Shown here: positions 59,871 to 64,000 of the stretch, in pieces
Layout of the letters: each line of letters begins with the position of its first letter
How positions within the stretch are numbered: the first letter of the stretch is position 1
Assembly (NCBI RefSeq): GCF_040096225.1
Contig: NZ_JBBMFC010000008.1
Span: 56,585 to 120,584 of the forward strand
Direction of reading: 5' to 3'
Length of the DNA stretch: 64,000 nt
Origin: Hominiventricola aquisgranensis
GTDB taxonomy: Bacteria; Bacillota; Clostridia; Lachnospirales; Lachnospiraceae
Position numbers and translations under genes: made by a program
The notes under the pieces: model-generated
What the model was told of the DNA's origin: nothing
Databases searched by the model: none
Seen by the model: only the letters and a program-made list of their open reading frames with translations

Positions 59871-60395
59871 TCCTATATTCGTTGAACAGAGGGATTCATA
59901 TTTATCTGTACCTTCCAGCTTAAGCAGTGCGATCTTCTTGTGGATTCCTCCAGCGTATCCAGTCAGACTTCCATCTGCACCAATAACTCGATGACAGGGA
60001 ATGATAATCGATATTTTGTTGTGTCCAACCGCTCCTCCGACAGCCTGTGCAGACATCGTGGAAATCCCCTGTTCTGCGGCAAGCTGCTGTGCGATTTCAC
60101 CATATGTTACCGTCTGTCCGTATGGAATCTGCAGAAGTATCTTCCACACAGCCTGTCTGAAAGCTGTTCCCACCGGATGAAGAGGTGGTGTGAATTTCGG
60201 TTCTTCGCCGGAGAAATATATATCCAGCCATCTCCTTGTCTCTGTGAGAATCTTCGTCTCCTGCCATATGCTCTCATCTGGAAGTCCATTTGCATAATAT
60301 TTCTGTCCTACAAACCACAGACCGGTAAGTCCTTCCTCATCCGCAGCCAGCAGAAGATCACCAAGCGGCGATCTGTATTTACAGATAGATACCAT
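59868..60395 (-). CDS. ogt: Methylated-DNA-protein-cysteine methyltransferase
   Basis: A 175-residue protein with the acceptor Cys134 in IIPCHRVIGADGSLTGYAGG and the helix-turn-helix PYGQTVTYGEIAQQLA. It repairs O6-alkylguanine by irreversible alkyl transfer. No AdaA zinc domain is attached, so it is the plain Ogt form. It is monocistronic by spacing. Confidence 0.94.
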   Translation of the reverse strand: MVSICKYRSPLGDLLLAADEEGLTGLWFVGQKYYANGLPDESIWQETKILTETRRWLDIYFSGEEPKFTPPLHPVGTAFRQAVWKILLQIPYGQTVTYGEIAQQLAAEQGISTMSAQAVGGAVGHNKISIIIPCHRVIGADGSLTGYAGGIHKKIALLKLEGTDKYESLCSTNIG

Positions 60396-60424
60396 GTTTG
60401 TACGTCACCCTTTCTTTGTAGATC

Positions 60425-61315
60425 TTACTCTTCTTTGCTTCCATGAAGAAGATCTGCCACAGGGCTGATGGCCATATAAGCACAAGGATCCATTCCCTTG
60501 ACAATGGTTTTCAGCCGAACGATCTGAAATCGGTTGACAACTACATAGAGAACTGTTTTGGATGTATTGGAATAATATCCATGAGCATCCAGAATCGTCA
60601 ATCCTGTTCCAAATTCCTCTGAAACTGCCTGACAGATCTGATTGGGTCTGGTCGTGATGATCATGGCTGCCTTGGCACTGTCCAGTCCATCCACAATAAA
60701 ATCAACGGTCTTCGAGCCCGCCGCATAGGTCACGATCGAGTACAGCGGCAGGATCCAGCTTCCCCTGACTATTCCACAGATTATGTACAGCAATACATTG
60801 TAGATCAATACAAATGTTCCGACCGAGATACCCAGTTTTTTGGCAAACACCACTGCAACCACTTCAATTCCATCCATGGCTCCGCCATATCGGATCGCCA
60901 GGCCGCTGCCGATACCAGATATAAGCCCGCCAAACAACGCGCACAAAAACAGGTCCGTTCCTGCCAGTGGAGAAGCGATACTCACATCAATGGGCAGAAC
61001 ATCCGTGATCATCCATGCTGATAAAGAATAAATGCAGACTGTGAAAATAGCATACACTGAGAACACGACTCCCTGCCTCTTTAATCCAAACAGCAGAAGC
61101 GGAATATTTAATACGATCAGGAAAAAGGATAGCGACAGCCATTCCGGCGTCAGCTGCCCCAGAAGGATCGAAGTTCCAGAGATACCACTGTCATATAACT
61201 GGACAGGTGCAATGAATAAGGTCACGCCGATCGCATTGATCACGCCAGCTATCAAAAGCATCAGAAAATTAAAAGGTGAAAATTTCTCAAGCAGTTTCAG
61301 TTTTTTCAAACACAT
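60425..61315 (-). CDS. YitT family (DUF161/DUF2179) membrane protein
   Basis: A 296-residue protein with five to six membrane segments (FLMLLIAGVINAIGVTLFIAPVQLYDSG; LCALFGGLISGIGSGLAIRYGGAMDG) and a soluble DUF2179 domain at the C-terminus (DSAKAAMIITTRPNQICQ, GTGLTILDAHGYY, VLYVVVNRFQIVRLKTIV). The function of the family is unknown; transport is often proposed. Confidence 0.9.
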   Translation of the reverse strand: MCLKKLKLLEKFSPFNFLMLLIAGVINAIGVTLFIAPVQLYDSGISGTSILLGQLTPEWLSLSFFLIVLNIPLLLFGLKRQGVVFSVYAIFTVCIYSLSAWMITDVLPIDVSIASPLAGTDLFLCALFGGLISGIGSGLAIRYGGAMDGIEVVAVVFAKKLGISVGTFVLIYNVLLYIICGIVRGSWILPLYSIVTYAAGSKTVDFIVDGLDSAKAAMIITTRPNQICQAVSEEFGTGLTILDAHGYYSNTSKTVLYVVVNRFQIVRLKTIVKGMDPCAYMAISPVADLLHGSKEE

Positions 61316-61353
61316 ACCTCCAGACTGATTCTAATATAACATTTGCTATATGG

Positions 61354-62373
61354 TTATGCCCGGAAGATCATATCTCTGCTAATGTCACTGATCGTATTGG
61401 CTCCGCACATTCTCATAGTATCTTCCAGTTCTCCACCGATCTTATCAATATAACACTGTACGCCTTCTGCCGCACCTCCATAGACAGCTGTCACGAACGG
61501 ACGGCCAAGCAGCACACCATCAGCTCCCATAGCCAGTGCTTTAAATACATCCACACCACTTCTGAGTCCGCCGTCTACCAGGATCTTCATCCGTCCGCCA
61601 ACTGCCTCCACGATATCTTCCAGCACCTCTGCTGTTGCCGGGCATTGATCCAGTACACGTCCTCCATGATTGGATACGACGATTGCCGCTGCCCCTGCAT
61701 CTTTTGCCTTCAGTGCTCCTCTGCGGGTCATGATACCCTTGATGATGAACGGCACACCTGCCATCTCTGCCACTTCCCGAAGCTCATCTACCGTCTTGCT
61801 GCCCGCCGGAGGTGTCAGATTCTTCAAAAACGGAAGTCCTGCTCCGTCAATATCCATAGCAACTGCAAAAGAACCGGATGCTTTTACCAGCTCCATTTTC
61901 TCCCGGATTGTCTCCAGATTCCATGGCTTGACTGTTGGGATGCCCAAACCACCAGCTGCTTTGATCGCTGCGGTGGCTCCTTCCATTACTTTCGCATTGG
62001 TTCCATCACCGGTAAATGCGGCAATCCCGCCTTTTGCACAGGCATCCACCAGAAGATTGTTGTAAGCCAGATCGTCATATTTCTCTCCGTAATGCAGTGT
62101 CATTGCTCCTACCGGACCTGCAAAAAACGGATACTTGAATGTCCGTCCAAAGAGCTCAACAGAAGTATCGATCGGCTTATTCTCATGAATGGTATCCATG
62201 TTCACACGGATCTCCTGCCATTTCTGATAATTACGAACTGCATTATCTCCTACACCTTTGGCTCCTGGTCCCGGCATCTGATTTTTACATGCTACCCCAT
62301 TACAGACCGGACAGACTTTACAGTAAGGACCCATATTTCCTCTTGCGGATTTCAATACTTCATCATAAGTCAT
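61354..62373 (-). CDS. FMN-dependent alpha-hydroxy-acid oxidase/dehydrogenase family protein
   Basis: A 339-residue TIM-barrel flavoprotein. FFAGPVGAMTLHYGEKYDDL, PFIIKGIMTRRGALKAKDAGAAAIVVSNHGGRVLDQCPAT and LVDGGLRSGVDVFKALAMGADGVLLGRPF contain the catalytic His (SNHGGR) and FMN phosphate-binding loops of the lactate/glycolate oxidase family. An N-terminal cysteine set (CKVCPVCNGVACKN) is typical of the anaerobe subgroup and may bind a metal or cluster. Substrate unknown. Confidence 0.88.
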   Translation of the reverse strand: MTYDEVLKSARGNMGPYCKVCPVCNGVACKNQMPGPGAKGVGDNAVRNYQKWQEIRVNMDTIHENKPIDTSVELFGRTFKYPFFAGPVGAMTLHYGEKYDDLAYNNLLVDACAKGGIAAFTGDGTNAKVMEGATAAIKAAGGLGIPTVKPWNLETIREKMELVKASGSFAVAMDIDGAGLPFLKNLTPPAGSKTVDELREVAEMAGVPFIIKGIMTRRGALKAKDAGAAAIVVSNHGGRVLDQCPATAEVLEDIVEAVGGRMKILVDGGLRSGVDVFKALAMGADGVLLGRPFVTAVYGGAAEGVQCYIDKIGGELEDTMRMCGANTISDISRDMIFRA

Positions 62374-62413
62374 CTGCTTTTCCTCCTATAATATGCCAGC
62401 ACTGCTGACTATT

Positions 62414-63784
62414 TTACTTCGTGTTTTGTTTGCCAAATAATTCTTCTCCCCAGACTGCTGTCAGACGATCCAGCGTAAAGATCGCATTGGCAGGACTTGT
62501 AGAAGGCAATTTCACAGCTTCTCTGCCTGTTTCTTTTTCACAATATCTGTGATACAGCTGCCATGCCTTTCCTCCGTTTGCATAGATCTGCCGGATCGGA
62601 CTGGACGACAGTACCTTTTCCAGTTCACAGGGCACTACATTTTTAATACTGCTGTCGCTGGATCCTACAATATCACAGCTGTGTACCACATCCCAGATAG
62701 CGATCTGATGTTTCAGCAACAACGTCTTCTTCTCTTCTATTGTTTCCGGGATCTCTTCATCTGTCAGTCTCGCCAGCAGACGCCAGAACCGATTCTGCGG
62801 GTGTCCATAATAAAATCCCTCTTCCCGGGACTTCACAGATGGAAAGGAGCCCAGGATCAACACCTTCGAATGCTCATCAAAGACAGGTTCAAAGGTATGC
62901 TCCACATGTTGATATCCCAGTGCATCGGCTTCCTTGATCACATCGTCTGGTGACAGCTTTTTGCTCCGTGGATACATACGGCCTGCAACTCCATCTTTTG
63001 CCACAGCCAGAATATAAGAATTGATCTTCAGCTTATGTTCTTCATAAAGTCCCATACTCTGATAGAGATCCTTATATTTTTCCAGCAATTCAAACTTGAG
63101 CTTCACCGCATCCACAGATACAGATTCTGTTGCCACCAGGCTGCCTTTTCGTTTCATGTAATAATAGATTGGCTTCTGTAAGGCCCGGAATCTCTGTCCA
63201 TGACGGATAAATTGCAGATTAAACAGAAAATCTTCACACCAGTTCATGGATGCGTCACACCTGAGTTCATGTTCCTCTATAATGGAACGCCGATACAGCT
63301 TGTTCCACATCACACCATAATAGTAATCCGCAGGATCATCTGCCATCTCCATGGCAAATTCTTCTCTGCTCATCACATCTTTCTTTTTAATGTGCTTTTT
63401 CTCCACGTAGTGCTTGCCATTTACCCGGTAAAAATCCGCGATCACCAGATCACAGTCATCCTCCACTGCCGCACGTACCAGACTTTCTGTTGCGTCCGGT
63501 GTGATCCAGTCGTCACTGTCCAGAAACTGTAAATACATGCCTCTCGCCAGCTTCATGGCAATATTCCGGGTATTGGACACGCCGGAATTTTCCTTATCTA
63601 TGGTATGGAATCTGAGATCCCTCTCCTCATATTCCTTGCAGATAGCCAGACTTCCATCTGTACTTCCGTCATTCATCAGCAAAACTTCCATATCTGTAAA
63701 TGTCTGCGCAGCCACACTGTCCAGACAACGACGCAGATACCGTTCTGCATTATATACAGGAATGATCAATGTCACTAACGGCAT
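62414..63784 (-). CDS. Fusion of family 2 glycosyltransferase and hypoxanthine (deoxyinosine)-DNA glycosylase domain
   Basis: A 456-residue protein. Residues 1 to about 290 are a GT2 domain: VTLIIPVYNAERYLRRCLDS, LLMNDGSTDGS, FLDSDDW (metal-binding aspartates 89, 91, 92) and NWCEDFLFNLQF. From about residue 305 the sequence is a DNA-deoxyinosine glycosylase of the UDG superfamily: KVLILGSFPSVKSREEGFYY, GHPQNRFWRLLA, AIWDVVHSCDIVGSSDSSI and LPSTSPANA. The two parts are usually separate proteins. The ATG of MPLVTLIIPV is chosen from domain start and a weak GTGGG; no good site exists for the longer frame. No stop separates the parts, so it is not two genes. Confidence 0.85.
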   Translation of the reverse strand: MPLVTLIIPVYNAERYLRRCLDSVAAQTFTDMEVLLMNDGSTDGSLAICKEYEERDLRFHTIDKENSGVSNTRNIAMKLARGMYLQFLDSDDWITPDATESLVRAAVEDDCDLVIADFYRVNGKHYVEKKHIKKKDVMSREEFAMEMADDPADYYYGVMWNKLYRRSIIEEHELRCDASMNWCEDFLFNLQFIRHGQRFRALQKPIYYYMKRKGSLVATESVSVDAVKLKFELLEKYKDLYQSMGLYEEHKLKINSYILAVAKDGVAGRMYPRSKKLSPDDVIKEADALGYQHVEHTFEPVFDEHSKVLILGSFPSVKSREEGFYYGHPQNRFWRLLARLTDEEIPETIEEKKTLLLKHQIAIWDVVHSCDIVGSSDSSIKNVVPCELEKVLSSSPIRQIYANGGKAWQLYHRYCEKETGREAVKLPSTSPANAIFTLDRLTAVWGEELFGKQNTK

Positions 63785-63911
63785 AGTTTTCCCACTTCTG
63801 CCACTCAAAATGTGTTTGAACATACTCAATCACATCGAGAAATTGAAGTCCTCACGGATTCTTCTTACTGCTTCACCATGTATGCTTTTGTGGTTACAAG
63901 TAACTCACTAC

Positions 63912-64000
63912 TCACAAGTTCTGGTACACTCCACAGTCGTTAATTCCCGAAATAGCCTTCGGTACATACTTACATTTGCGTTCATTATGCAATTTTGTAA
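63912..64000 (-). mobile_element. 3' end of a probable TnpB (IS200/IS605-type) gene, partial
   Basis: The minus-strand frame ends VPKAISGINDCGVYQNL stop; the GIN.CG tail after the RuvC region is common in TnpB proteins. Beyond the stop (63830-63911) GGTGAAGCAGTAAGAAGAATCC resembles right ends of IS605-type elements, where the omegaRNA scaffold lies. Only 29 codons are in the window. The element end seems to lie just upstream of the glycosyltransferase start. Confidence 0.45.

Noticed and set aside
1..64000. tRNA or rRNA genes, including at the island ends
   Set aside because: I looked for cloverleaf ends and GGTTCGA-type T-loops near integrase genes and saw none convincing; a tRNAscan run would be decisive.

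Overview
The window looks like a chromosomal segment of a low-to-medium GC anaerobic Firmicute of class Clostridia, most probably a gut Lachnospiraceae (Blautia/Ruminococcus/Dorea-like). This rests on strong AGGAGG-type ribosome sites, sigma-A promoters, class II GalT, split PurO/PurV purine genes, DUF4869/DUF6465/DUF6809/TnpV proteins and an FCT-like class B sortase pilus. No rRNA or tRNA gene was recognised.

Layout. (1) 1-8.7 kb: a DUF1810/DUF3006 end and a 5'-truncated HTH regulator, abutted by a type II-A CRISPR-Cas locus: 26 repeats/25 spacers, a short leader ending in the ATTTGAG anchoring motif, csn2-cas2-cas1-cas9 on the minus strand, and a divergent tracrRNA whose anti-repeat, promoter and terminator can be read directly. 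(2) 8.8-19.3 kb: a MATE exporter, then a decayed accessory region. An ATPase gene appears split (N-terminal part near 18 kb, C-terminal part near 10.7 kb) around an island with a catalytically incomplete integrase, a PepSY lipoprotein, a two-gene ATPase + TOPRIM pair (candidate defence module), replication-initiator and TnpV remnants. The region is bracketed by two copies of a modular palindromic element. Three reading frames here carry a single in-frame TAG. (3) 19.3-31.4 kb: a long minus-strand operon encoding an LDH-like enzyme with a malate-dehydrogenase signature, HdrBCA, a FlxDCBA-like module, soluble fumarate reductase (iron-sulfur and flavoprotein subunits, no membrane anchor) and two-subunit fumarase. 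Rex-like operators lie in front of it. Together these could run oxaloacetate to malate to fumarate to succinate, with NADH oxidation by a bifurcating Flx-Hdr complex. This is the most interesting metabolic system in the window. (4) 31.4-34 kb: ung, hisF, hisH and a hypothetical gene. (5) 34-40 kb: a five-gene pilus operon in the order of streptococcal FCT islands (adhesin, SipA-like signal peptidase, major pilin, class B sortase, base pilin). (6) 40.3-51.5 kb: an Rpn-family nuclease, then a segment of about 9.8 kb bounded by 80-bp identical direct repeats of the tsf 3' end. It carries an integrase remnant, candidate integrase arm sites and a pentose/polyol operon (ribulokinase, RbsABC-like transporter, ROK regulator, polyol dehydrogenase) plus a NUDIX gene: a decayed integrative island at tsf. 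(7) 51.5-64 kb: core genes tsf-rpsB, a DUF6465 protein, an AraC regulator divergent from galK-galT, a ZTP riboswitch controlling purO-purV, ogt, a YitT protein, an FMN-dependent hydroxy-acid oxidase, a glycosyltransferase/DNA-glycosylase fusion, and the 3' end of a probable TnpB-type gene at the window edge.

All family assignments were made by reading motifs in the translated sequence. No database search was run.
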